Shown here: positions 44,278-51,994 of the stretch, piece by piece
Numbering within the stretch: position 1 is the stretch's first letter
Layout: each line of letters opens with the position of its first letter
Origin: Eisenibacter elegans DSM 3317
Lineage (GTDB): Bacteria; Bacteroidota; Bacteroidia; Cytophagales; Microscillaceae
Reading direction: 5' to 3'
Length of the DNA stretch: 64,000 bases
Assembly (NCBI RefSeq): GCF_000430505.1
Contig: NZ_AUMD01000012.1
Location: forward strand, 1 to 64,000
Position numbers and translations under genes: made by a program
Notes under the pieces: model-generated
Seen by the model: the letters and a program-made list of their open reading frames with translations, nothing else
Told to the model about the DNA's origin: nothing
Database searches by the model: none

Positions 44278-47200
44278 AATGGCTTTTGTAATGGCTTGTT
44301 GGGGCTTGTGTGGGTTCGCACAAGCAATAATTTAACCGGCCCTATCAGTCCGGCGGGCATTTGACTAGCGCCGCTAGGGCGCACCTTGACAATGATTCTG
44401 TTATTGCCCTTTTGTAAGGCCTCCGTAATGTCGAGCCGATAAGGCAAAGCCCACAAAAGAGGCATTTTTTGCGCATTGACCTGCACCTCTGCACCAAAGC
44501 CTACTTGACCAAGGTCAAGATAGTAGCGGAGATCTTCTTGTTTTTGTGCCAATACAAGCTTGTTGAGATAAACCCCTACTTCGGAGAGTGTGCCGAGCTG
44601 GGGCTGCTCGCGCCAGTCTGTCAGTGGGCGCATCACCAAGGTCAAAAATCCTTGAGTAAATTTGGGAGACTGCACGCTAAGCGTCCATTGGGTGAGGAGG
44701 TGCGTTGTATCAGGCTTTTGTGGGAAAGCAGCCTCCCAAGGGGCGTGTTCGACTACTGATAGCGGCACAGGAGGTTTGCCCACATAAAACACCACCGACT
44801 CGTAGGGCGCGAGACGTAGGCGTAGTTGGGCGCTACTATCGGGCAAAAGCGCTGCACAAAGGCCGTTCATTGGGTTAAGCAAGTAGTAATTTTGGTAATT
44901 GCGCTCAAAGCGTAGGATAAACTCTCGGCTGTCGCTACTACTATTTTGTAAAAAGACCAACCGCTCTTGTGCGCCTAGGCGGCGGGTTGTATGCCGAAGC
45001 TCAGGATAAGGAGCTAGATAGGCCAAGGCAGGATAAACCCGGAGCGTAGAGTCTTGTAGGGCGGGCAATAGCTGGTTTGCTTGGCTAATGCGCTTGCTAC
45101 GGGTATGATTTGCGATATAGCCCATTGCCTGCCCAACGGTTTTGTCGCGGCTTTGGTGTTGGTGAAAGCCTGTATGGCGGCTAGGCCAAGCGCCATAGCT
45201 CAAAATAGCCAGCCCTTGGTTGTTTAGTTTGGCCAGCTTGTCGGCAGTAGTATAAGGTATGGCATCTACTCCCGACAGAATCAGTGCCTTGTATCGCAGG
45301 CCGTTGATTATCAGGTTGCTGTCGGCTACTGATGCGTCTTGCAGGCGCTCATCATTGACCCAACTCCAGGTATACCCCTGATTTTCAAGTGTCTGTATCA
45401 GTTGCCAGACCTGCTCATACCAAGCTTGTTGGGCAGAGGCCGAGGGGCGATATTGCTTGCGTAGCCACTCGGGCAGCCAAGCATTGGCAGGTGTATCTGT
45501 GTTTTCGTAGGCAGTCCAGCGGCCTTGGTGCCACATTTCGGTGTAAGGGCTGTGATGGTCAAAGTCAAGTGGGAAGTCCAAAAACGGATGATAAATCAAC
45601 ACATCGGTTTCGGGCGCTCCTTGTTGGAGCACATACTGGCATCGGGCTACATATTGGTTTATAGCCGGCATCCATTGGTAGTAGGGGTATCTGGCTGAGA
45701 AGTCGGTACCAGTAATGGCTTCAGATGAACTTTCGTGTATACCCTTTCCGGTGGTATAAAATCCCTTGAAAGAAAGTTGGTTTGCACCCGAGAGCAGCAG
45801 CCGGTCGATGGCTATTTTCAGCTTTTGTGGTGGTGGGGCATAGGGCTGTGCTGGGAAGTCGCCCACAGTGGCGGCTACCAAAGGTTTGCGGTGTAGGTGC
45901 GCTCCTGAGCTGACAAGCTTGGCCGCCATAGGGTTTTGCCCCATTTCGGTGCTCATTTCGGGCAAATCGCTCAGGCCAGAGGCTTGGAGCAAGTCTATCG
46001 ATTGGGGATAGATATGGCTACGCAAAAGCCAGCCTTGTTGGTGTGCTTGGTGGAGGCTGGTGTTTAAAAATTGCCCCATCCAAAGCTCAGAGCGCAGCCG
46101 TTCATAATCATAGCGAATGCGCTCGTCCGTACTTCCCAGTCGGTAGGCATATTGCTTGGCTGCGCCCTGTTTTTGCCAATCTTGTGGCAATACTTGTGTT
46201 TGGGCAAGCAAAGGCAAATAAGGCAACAGGCTATAGCCGTTTTGGCGCTCAAAGATTTCGAGCAGCTGCGGATGCCAAAGATAAGGAGTTTGCCATCGCA
46301 GCCCTTCTTGTCGGATGGCGCGAAGCGCGCCTTTGCGCCTAGTCAGCGGCTGTAGCGCTTGTCGTTGTTGTTGCCAATGACGGGATACGATGGCTGAATC
46401 CAAAACTTGGAGCGCCCAACCTTGTAGGGCTGTGGGGCTGTGAGCGATGTTCTCAGAAGCAGGCATTTGGTATACCACAATGACACGCCACATACCCGGG
46501 TCGGCAGCCCAGTACAAACGTCCTTGGGCGTCGACCTTGTCAGTCAGTATTTTGACCGTTTTTGAGGCCAGCTGTAGGTGTTGCCCTGCGGCGAGGGGGT
46601 TCCAACGGCGGCGATTAGCCTCTTCTTCAAACGCCAATACGGCTACTAGTTGGGCCTCTTTTGCGTTGTAGTCAGCAATAGGGCGTGCTTCGACCCATTC
46701 TTGGGCATTGAGCAGGTGCTGCGCCCAAGTTTTTTGAGGTGGGGGGATACGTCGGGAAACAATGCGCCCGCCACGTACTTGCATTTCGCCAAAAGCCAAG
46801 CTTTGTAGACCGTCTTCGGGAGCGACCATGACACCGCCGGTGCCAAATCCACCAGCAAAGGTCAAGTCCATCGACAGCTCGTGTTTTTGGGCTTCTTGAG
46901 CTAGCCAAACTATTTTGTTGTAAAATTGTGCTCTATCAAATTTCTCTTTATCGGACAGTTGTATGGCCTGTATGGTAAATCCGCCAAAATGCTGACTTGC
47001 CATCTGTTGGAGGGCATGGGTGAGTGCTTGCTCGGTAGGAGTGCTATTTGGCCACCACCAGTGCAGCCAGGGGTAGTACTGTCGGCTAGGGTTTTTGAAT
47101 ACTGAAAGCTCAAAAGTATCCTTAGCCAAGGCTAGCGAAGGGGCTCGCTTGGCGGCCAAGGTGGTCGTGTCTTGAGGCCATTGGAGCGGCGTATAGCGCT

Positions 47201-47318
47201 GTGATGGCGTGTTGCGGTCAGCATTTTGGCTGAGGTACTGAAAAGTCAGCAGCCCCAGAGCCGCCAAACTAAACAGGCTGAAAACTAGGAAAAGAATAAA
47301 ACGACCGAGATACCGCAT
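44274..47318 (-). CDS. Probable glycoside hydrolase, GH106-like, membrane-anchored
   Basis: The product is 1014 residues with an N-terminal membrane segment (FILFLVFSLFSLAALGLLTFQYL) that may be an uncleaved anchor. Residues about 70-190 (FKNPSRQYYPWLHWWWPNSTPTEQALTHALQQM, then FGGFTIQAI and LTFAGGFGTGG) resemble the start of GH106 alpha-L-rhamnosidase-like enzymes. A middle section has STEMGQNPMAAKLVSSGAHLHRKPLVAATVGDF, and the C terminus looks like a galactose-binding beta-sandwich (YRLDITEALQKGNNRIIVKVRPSG). The assignment rests on remembered motifs, so substrate and exact family are uncertain. It overlaps ispE by four bases, an unexpected partnership. No transporter or SusCD pair is near. 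Confidence 0.68.
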   Translation of the reverse strand: MRYLGRFILFLVFSLFSLAALGLLTFQYLSQNADRNTPSQRYTPLQWPQDTTTLAAKRAPSLALAKDTFELSVFKNPSRQYYPWLHWWWPNSTPTEQALTHALQQMASQHFGGFTIQAIQLSDKEKFDRAQFYNKIVWLAQEAQKHELSMDLTFAGGFGTGGVMVAPEDGLQSLAFGEMQVRGGRIVSRRIPPPQKTWAQHLLNAQEWVEARPIADYNAKEAQLVAVLAFEEEANRRRWNPLAAGQHLQLASKTVKILTDKVDAQGRLYWAADPGMWRVIVVYQMPASENIAHSPTALQGWALQVLDSAIVSRHWQQQRQALQPLTRRKGALRAIRQEGLRWQTPYLWHPQLLEIFERQNGYSLLPYLPLLAQTQVLPQDWQKQGAAKQYAYRLGSTDERIRYDYERLRSELWMGQFLNTSLHQAHQQGWLLRSHIYPQSIDLLQASGLSDLPEMSTEMGQNPMAAKLVSSGAHLHRKPLVAATVGDFPAQPYAPPPQKLKIAIDRLLLSGANQLSFKGFYTTGKGIHESSSEAITGTDFSARYPYYQWMPAINQYVARCQYVLQQGAPETDVLIYHPFLDFPLDFDHHSPYTEMWHQGRWTAYENTDTPANAWLPEWLRKQYRPSASAQQAWYEQVWQLIQTLENQGYTWSWVNDERLQDASVADSNLIINGLRYKALILSGVDAIPYTTADKLAKLNNQGLAILSYGAWPSRHTGFHQHQSRDKTVGQAMGYIANHTRSKRISQANQLLPALQDSTLRVYPALAYLAPYPELRHTTRRLGAQERLVFLQNSSSDSREFILRFERNYQNYYLLNPMNGLCAALLPDSSAQLRLRLAPYESVVFYVGKPPVPLSVVEHAPWEAAFPQKPDTTHLLTQWTLSVQSPKFTQGFLTLVMRPLTDWREQPQLGTLSEVGVYLNKLVLAQKQEDLRYYLDLGQVGFGAEVQVNAQKMPLLWALPYRLDITEALQKGNNRIIVKVRPSGASQMPAGLIGPVKLLLVRTHTSPNKPLQKPL

Positions 47319-47410
47319 ACGGGAAGAGGTTCAGGAAAAATATGATGGGCTAGTAGGCGGTGAAAATACGGAATTTGCAACTGTTACACAACCTGTGGCA
47401 GTGTGTACAA

Positions 47411-47443
47411 AAATAAAGGCCTCACAAATTGTGAAGCCTTGGA
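47411..47443 (-). terminator. Terminator of the lipoprotein gene at 47470
   Basis: On the minus strand AAGGCTTCACA and TGTGAGGCCTT pair with a small imperfection and are followed by TTATTTTT. It lies about 27 bases past the stop codon. Confidence 0.65.
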
Positions 47444-47469
47444 GATATGGTGAGCCACGACAACCGATA

Positions 47470-47835
47470 TTAGTTGTTGTCTGCTTTCTTTTCGTCTTTG
47501 GGTTGTTCTTTTGCTTCGGCGGTTTTGTCGGCTTTGGCGGTATCAGCAGCAACATTGCCATCGCTTAGGGCTTCCGCTTTTTTATCGCCATAAAGCTTTT
47601 GACGAATCGCATCAGCACGTTTTTGGCCTTCGGGGGTGTCATCATATGTATTTTTGAGTTGACGAGCTGGGCCATCAACTTCTCCATATACATAGCTGTT
47701 GTTTTTGTTGGGGTTTTTCATTTTGTCCATTTTGGAGTGGTTCTGATCTGCGAAGAATATGCAAGACTGAGTTCCTCCCAACAAGAAAAATGTGAGGACA
47801 AGCAGGGCTAAATTACGGGCATACGTTTTTTTCAT
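47470..47835 (-). CDS. Small lipoprotein with acidic/alanine-rich tail
   Basis: The product is 121 residues with a signal peptide and lipobox GTQSC (Cys 25). The mature part has a stretch NKNNSYVYGEVDGPARQLKNTYDDTPEGQKRADAIRQKLYG, and a low-complexity C terminus rich in Ala, Lys, Asp and Glu (AADTAKADKTAEAKEQPKDEKKADNN), which is likely unstructured. The start at MKKTYARN was chosen because it directly precedes the hydrophobic segment. No function is evident. Confidence 0.72.
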   Translation of the reverse strand: MKKTYARNLALLVLTFFLLGGTQSCIFFADQNHSKMDKMKNPNKNNSYVYGEVDGPARQLKNTYDDTPEGQKRADAIRQKLYGDKKAEALSDGNVAADTAKADKTAEAKEQPKDEKKADNN

Positions 47836-47990
47836 ACTCAATATGGTTTTGGGTGGTTTGCCGTTGACAAACCTCAAGATGGATGATGTGGCAGTTAATG
47901 ACTGTATGATATATCCAACAGATTGTAGCAATACAATGTTGGCAATACTGTTACAAAAATAGCCGCTAAGGCTTGTATTTCAAAGTATTT

Positions 47991-48344
47991 TTAAGATTTA
48001 TCTCTAACCCATAGCGCCTTGAGGCTGTATCCGCTCCAAGCAGACACCCCTCCGACCAGCCCGCCTATCAGGGCAGTAAAGAACAACAGCCAGTAGGGAG
48101 ATTGTAATGAGAGCGGGAAGAGTTGGATGATTTTGCCGGCCAATAGTCCCTCATTGCGATAATTGAGAAACCAAGCCATTCCAAACCAAACTAGCCCTAC
48201 GGCAAAAAAACCGGAGAGGAAAGAGCCCCAGCTTTTGCGCCCTAGCAAGACGGCGGCTATGAAAGCATCGATGATGACCAACCACCAGTGGTGTAATAAA
48301 AATTGGGTGATAAACACCAACAAGGCAATGACGATAAAAAGCAT
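47991..48344 (-). CDS. Small integral membrane protein of unknown function
   Basis: The product is 117 residues with about four hydrophobic segments (LFIVIALLVFITQFLLHHWW, IIDAFIAAVLLG, FLSGFFAVGLVWFGMAWFL, WLLFFTALIGGLVGGVSAWSGYSL). A short GGLVGG motif lies in the last span. No family is recognised. It lies on the same strand as sixA and the lipoprotein, with gaps of 109 and 155 bases, so it may or may not share a transcript. Confidence 0.72.
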   Translation of the reverse strand: MLFIVIALLVFITQFLLHHWWLVIIDAFIAAVLLGRKSWGSFLSGFFAVGLVWFGMAWFLNYRNEGLLAGKIIQLFPLSLQSPYWLLFFTALIGGLVGGVSAWSGYSLKALWVRDKS

Positions 48345-48453
48345 ATAGACACAAAGGAGATGAGGTTAGCGAAATAAGACGTGTTAAAGTTACACAAAAT
48401 TCTAAAGTATCATCATTAGGCCCTGACTTTTTGAGTAGAAGTCGGGTTGCTAC

Positions 48454-48948
48454 TTAGCTTGGCTCACTATCCAGCCACTGCACACGCAACGCAGTACCCT
48501 CTCCAAGGTATTGCCATTCTTGGAGGTCAAAGCCCAAACACATAAGCCCCGCAGGCGGAAAAGCCCAGCCTTGTTGGCCACTTAGATAAGAGGCCAAATA
48601 GCCAATACCGGGGTTGTGGGCTATCAATAAAATTTGTTGTTGGGTGTCGCTGAAGCCTTGGATGGTTTGTAGCAAAGTAGCCAAGGAGGCCGCATATAAC
48701 TCTGGCAAAAAGCGTATTTGTGTTTCTGGAATGCCTAATGTTTGGGCTACAGCCAAGGCCGTTTGGCGGGTACGTTGCGCCGCACTGGCATATATTACCT
48801 CTGGGATTAGTTGTTGTTGTACTAGGGTTTTACCGGCAGCCAAGGCCTGTTGTTGGCCGCGCTGGGTCAGCAGGCGCTCCGTATCATGGGTATAGCGGTC
48901 GGTGGCAGCCTCGGCGTGGCGCATCAAGAGTAAGTTTTTATGGTTCAT
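48454..48948 (-). CDS. sixA: Phosphohistidine phosphatase SixA-like
   Basis: A histidine phosphatase of the small SixA branch. The 164-residue product begins MNHKNLLLMRHAEAATD with the catalytic RHA motif (His 11), then TERLLTQRGQQQALAAGK, SAAQRTRQTALAV (second Arg) and ILLIAHNPGIGYLASYL (second His). SixA removes phosphate from histidine phosphotransfer proteins in enteric bacteria; in this phylum the partner is not known. Confidence 0.9.
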   Translation of the reverse strand: MNHKNLLLMRHAEAATDRYTHDTERLLTQRGQQQALAAGKTLVQQQLIPEVIYASAAQRTRQTALAVAQTLGIPETQIRFLPELYAASLATLLQTIQGFSDTQQQILLIAHNPGIGYLASYLSGQQGWAFPPAGLMCLGFDLQEWQYLGEGTALRVQWLDSEPS

Positions 48949-49292
48949 AGGGTTCGTGCTTCATCTTGTAGGTCGAAGATACATATTTTGGGGTAATTAG
49001 CCAAACGATATCCACGCTGCCCAAACAGGATAAGAAATGAGGGTTTTGTAATATGTACTGCATTTTTGGAAAACAACTTTGGCTGCTAATCGTAAAACAG
49101 CTAGGTTATAACGCTTGCACAACAAGGGCGTAACCCCCGAAAATTAGGCGCTATATTTGCTTAAAAGTATGAGATATGTGTGCTTGATGGGTAAATATGA
49201 AAACATTACCCAAACAAGTAACCAGATTTTGACATTCTTGAATAAGCCGGTATCTTGCAAGCATCAACCCTGAGCCTCAAAATTATTGATTT
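48949..49292. other. Intergenic region between divergent genes
   Basis: TATATTTG at 49152-49159 fits the -7 element for the plus strand, but no TTTG lies at the -33 distance. An imperfect hairpin (TGGGTAA and TTACCCA) lies at 49189-49213. No gene was seen. Confidence 0.4.
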
Positions 49293-49943
49293 ATGCAAAA
49301 ACTAACCCCGTATTGTTTGTACAAATATTTTGTTTTGGCCTTCTTTAGCCTTTTTTTGCTTGGGCTTGGCCAACCTTTGCAAGCACAGTACAAAAAGAAA
49401 ACCGAAGAAGAGAAAAAAAATACAAGCCCCGAAGAAACCAAGCCCCAACCTAGCCGCCTAAACCAAGACCCTGAGCCTAGCTCTTGGCGCGACCGTATTG
49501 TGTTGGGTGGTAACGTCGGGCTACAGTTTGGCAGCCAAACCATGATTCACCTAGCGCCCTCTGTCGGGTATCGAGTTATGGACAAACTGATTCTGGGTGT
49601 CGGAGCTACATACTCTTATTACAGATTCAGATACAGTATTGGCGGGCTTGATGTAGAAGAGCAGTTTAACCTCTATGGAGGAAGGGCATACCAACAATAT
49701 TTTATTTCGGAGCAAATCTTCCTCTACGCAGAACAAGAAGTGCTCAACGCAGTGTTTTATGACCCAGTGTTCAACAAAACAACCAACCAAACACTATTTA
49801 GCCCCTTTGTGGGCGGGGGAGTTGCCCAACCCCTTGGCAATCGCGGCTTTGTGATGCTGATGGGCTTGTACAATCTCAACTATGACCCCGCTACTTCTAT
49901 CTATGCCAGCCCTATAGTTGTGCGGGTAGGTTTTGGTTTTTAA
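49293..49943 (+). CDS. Small outer-membrane beta-barrel protein
   Basis: The product is 216 residues with a signal peptide (to about residue 31, ending LQAQ), a charged linker (YKKKTEEEKKNTSPEETKPQPS) and then a domain of amphipathic strands starting RIVLGGNVGLQFGSQTMIHLAPSVGYRVMDKLILGVGATYSYYRF and ending in IVVRVGFGF with a terminal Phe, which is the usual outer-membrane barrel ending. It resembles the short 8- to 10-strand barrels common in Bacteroidetes. The function is unknown. Confidence 0.8.
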   Translation: MQKLTPYCLYKYFVLAFFSLFLLGLGQPLQAQYKKKTEEEKKNTSPEETKPQPSRLNQDPEPSSWRDRIVLGGNVGLQFGSQTMIHLAPSVGYRVMDKLILGVGATYSYYRFRYSIGGLDVEEQFNLYGGRAYQQYFISEQIFLYAEQEVLNAVFYDPVFNKTTNQTLFSPFVGGGVAQPLGNRGFVMLMGLYNLNYDPATSIYASPIVVRVGFGF

Positions 49944-49992
49944 AAAGCTTTAGATTAACTTTAGCCAAAAGCAACAAGCGTGCTTACTAAAC

Positions 49993-50023
49993 CTTGTTTC
50001 TCATTATAAAATTTGTATTTTTG
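49993..50023 (+). promoter_or_regulatory. Promoter of the response regulator gene
   Basis: CTTG at 49993-49996, 19 bases, then TATTTTTG at 50016-50023, an exact -7 match with a one-base mismatch at -33. The start codon is 80 bases downstream. Confidence 0.6.
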
Positions 50024-50103
50024 TGTTGTAATGTTTTATCATCTCTATAACACGCAACATACTTACCTTTCCATACACCCCCAGTTACAAAATTGCCATT
50101 GAC

Positions 50104-50517
50104 ATGAAAGACGGTAAAATCGAATTAGTGATGCTTGTGGATGATAACGATACCGATAACTTTATCAGTAAGCGCATCATCGAAATCACCAACTTTGCCC
50201 CGCGCGTAGAAGTGAAAAACTCCGGCAAGAGCGCCCTCGAATATCTCGAACAAGAGCAAAACAACCCAGACAACTTGCCTGATGTGATTTTTTTGGACAT
50301 CAACATGCCTATTGTCGATGGATTCGTGTTTTTGTTTGAGTTTGACTCTTTCCCCCAAACAGTCAAAGACAAATGCAAGATTGTCATCTTGTCTAGCTCC
50401 AACAACAAAAGAGATATTGCCCGTATCATTGATAATGACTACGTGATCAAGTTCATCACCAAGCCATTGACCGAAAAGGCGCTTGAAGAAGTAAATGCCT
50501 TGTTGAGTAATAGCTAA
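50104..50517 (+). CDS. Single-domain response regulator
   Basis: The product is 137 residues and consists only of a receiver domain. VMLVDDNDTDNFISKRI holds the acidic pair, VIFLDINMPIVDGF the phosphorylated Asp (about residue 61), ILSSS the conserved Ser/Thr and VIKFITKPLT the conserved Lys. Single-domain regulators of this type are common in Bacteroidetes next to hybrid histidine kinases; none is adjacent here, so the partner kinase is unknown. The gene ends 25 bases before the start of the erm cassette hairpin. Confidence 0.93.
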   Translation: MKDGKIELVMLVDDNDTDNFISKRIIEITNFAPRVEVKNSGKSALEYLEQEQNNPDNLPDVIFLDINMPIVDGFVFLFEFDSFPQTVKDKCKIVILSSSNNKRDIARIIDNDYVIKFITKPLTEKALEEVNALLSNS

Positions 50518-50541
50518 TCAGCTCCTCCAACAAGCGTTTCT

Positions 50542-50662
50542 CAGCTATACGCAGGCAGGGATTCTAACCACTGAACTTCCTACGAAGCACTGAACTTTCA
50601 ATTTAGCACTTTCCTGTCCTACGAAGCACAAAACCCCTGCTTGCGTGTAGGTGCTGTTATGC
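50542..50662. repeat. Left attC-like hairpin of the erm cassette
   Basis: The arms CAGCTATACGCAGGCAGGG (50542-50560) and CCCCTGCTTGCGTGTAGGTG (50634-50653) pair with a few unpaired bases and are followed by GTTATGC (50656-50662), the form of an integron R' core site. The loop between them (about 73 bases) contains CCTACGAAGCAC twice. A matching R'' core (GCATAAC) on the left side is not evident. Confidence 0.4.
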
Positions 50663-50713
50663 GGTCGGCTTTCATTTTCTCTTCTTTCTCGTTTATTTAT
50701 CAAGCAAAGTTAC

Positions 50714-50721
50714 TAAATTTG
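50714..50721 (+). promoter_or_regulatory. Possible -7 promoter element for the erm gene
   Basis: TAAATTTG is an exact TAnnTTTG match about 245 bases before the erm start. The -33 element is poor (TTTA near 50692). Confidence 0.4.
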
Positions 50722-50749
50722 CAGTCGTATAATTTAAAAGAATATCTCT

Positions 50750-50785
50750 ATGTTTTGTCTTTGCAGACTATGGACTTCTATCTAA
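50750..50785 (+). CDS. Possible 11-residue leader peptide
   Basis: A short open frame (MFCLCRLWTSI) lies in the long erm leader; its last codons form the left arm of a hairpin at 50772-50799 (GGACT-CTATC with GATAG-AGTCC). Leader peptides that control erm genes by attenuation are known in Gram-positive bacteria. Here the evidence is only position and structure, and chance cannot be excluded. Confidence 0.25.
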   Translation: MFCLCRLWTSI

Positions 50786-50965
50786 GTGATAGGCAGTCCT
50801 GAATAAATTCCAATCAATCTTTTAGGTCAAGACAATCAGTCTATGCATTGTGTTTGCTGTCATTTTTTTGATGGCATTACTTTGTCATAGTTGCTCTGTC
50901 GGGTAATACTGTCTATTCACTTCTCCACGATTTGAATTCAAGTATTCACCTGTAAGAAGTAATTA

Positions 50966-51766
50966 ATGACAAAAAAGAAATTGCCCGTTCGTTTCACGGG
51001 TCAGCACTTTACTATTGATAAAGTGCTCATAGAAGATGCGATAAAACAAGCAAACATAAATAGTCAAGATACGGTTTTAGATATTGGGGCAGGCAAGGGT
51101 TTTATTACTGTCCATTTATTAAAAATTGCCAACAATGTTGTAGCTATTGAAAACGACACAGCTTTGGTTGAACATTTACGAAAGTTATTTTCTGATGGCC
51201 AAAATGTTCAAGTTGTCGGTTGTGATTTTAGGAATTTTGCAGTTCCGAAATTTCCTTTCAAAGTGGTATCAAATATTCCTTATGCTATTACTTCCGATAT
51301 TTTCAAAATTCTGATGTTTGAGAGTCTTGAAAATTTTCTTAGAGGGTCCATTGTCCTTCAGTTAGAACCTGCTCAAAAGTTGTTTTCGGATAAGCTCTAT
51401 AATCCATTTACCGTTTTGTATCATACTTTCTTTGATTTAAAACTTCTTTATGAGATAAGTCCTAAAAGTTTTTTGCCACCGCCAACTGTCAAGTCAGCTC
51501 TGTTAAACGTTAAAAGAAAACAGTCGGCTATTGATTTTAAACTTAAAGCCAAGTACTTAGCGTTTATTTCCTGTCTTTTACAGAAGCCTGATTTATCTGT
51601 CAGAACTGCTTTAAAGTCGATTTTCAGAAAAAGTCAGGTCAGGACAATTTCGGAAAAGTTCGGTATAAACCTTAATGCTCAAATTGTCTGTTTATCGCCA
51701 AGTCAATGGAAAAACTGTTTTTTGGAAATGCTGAAAGTTGTCCCCGAAAGATTTCATCCGTCATAA
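50966..51766 (+). CDS. erm: Erm(F)-like 23S rRNA (adenine-N6)-dimethyltransferase
   Basis: Erm enzymes dimethylate A2058 (E. coli numbering) of 23S rRNA and cause resistance to macrolides, lincosamides and streptogramin B. The 266-residue product shows the SAM motif VLDIGAGKGF (about residues 38-47), AIENDTALVEHL, VVGCDFRNFAVP and the catalytic SNIPYAIT (Asn 103 to Tyr 106), plus PPPTVKSALLN. The start, end (PERFHPS) and length match my memory of Erm(F) from Bacteroides, which is also 266 residues, with scattered substitutions; I judge it a close homologue. The DNA is visibly more AT-rich than its neighbours, and the unit is bounded by attC-like hairpins, which indicate acquisition. It may be the housekeeping-free version from a resistance reservoir. 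Function and spectrum are predicted only. Confidence 0.93.
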   Translation: MTKKKLPVRFTGQHFTIDKVLIEDAIKQANINSQDTVLDIGAGKGFITVHLLKIANNVVAIENDTALVEHLRKLFSDGQNVQVVGCDFRNFAVPKFPFKVVSNIPYAITSDIFKILMFESLENFLRGSIVLQLEPAQKLFSDKLYNPFTVLYHTFFDLKLLYEISPKSFLPPPTVKSALLNVKRKQSAIDFKLKAKYLAFISCLLQKPDLSVRTALKSIFRKSQVRTISEKFGINLNAQIVCLSPSQWKNCFLEMLKVVPERFHPS

Positions 51767-51823
51767 TTCAAAAGTCCGTTTGTCAAGATGATTTTTCGGT
51801 TTGGTCTCGGCTTTTAAGCTGCC

Positions 51824-51898
51824 GCATAACATAACAAAAGACGAAATAGCGTGTGGCCTCTTAAATGTTAAGCAGTGCCACACGCTATTATGTTGTGT
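51824..51898. repeat. Right attC-like hairpin of the erm cassette
   Basis: GCATAAC (51824-51830) opens the site; AATAGCGTGTGGC (51845-51857) pairs perfectly with GCCACACGCTATT (51877-51889) around a 19-base loop, and TGTTGTG closes it. Size (75 bp) and layout (R''-stem-loop-stem-R') match integron attC sites. It may at the same time act as terminator of the erm gene. Confidence 0.45.
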
Positions 51899-51994
51899 AC
51901 TCTTAGTGGGGTTGCCGGATTTGAGCCGGTGGCGGTTTTCTACCCAATAGGAGATAGCCTACCCCAATAAAGCAGTGTGATAAATAAGCGAAAT

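Noticed and set aside
51905-51965. tRNA-like sequence on the minus strand with a T-arm-like CCGG-CTCAAAT-CCGG and paired ends GGGGT/ACCCC
   Set aside because: The total length is only about 58 bases, the anticodon arm is missing, and the T loop lacks the conserved TTC. It may be a degraded tRNA remnant or chance.
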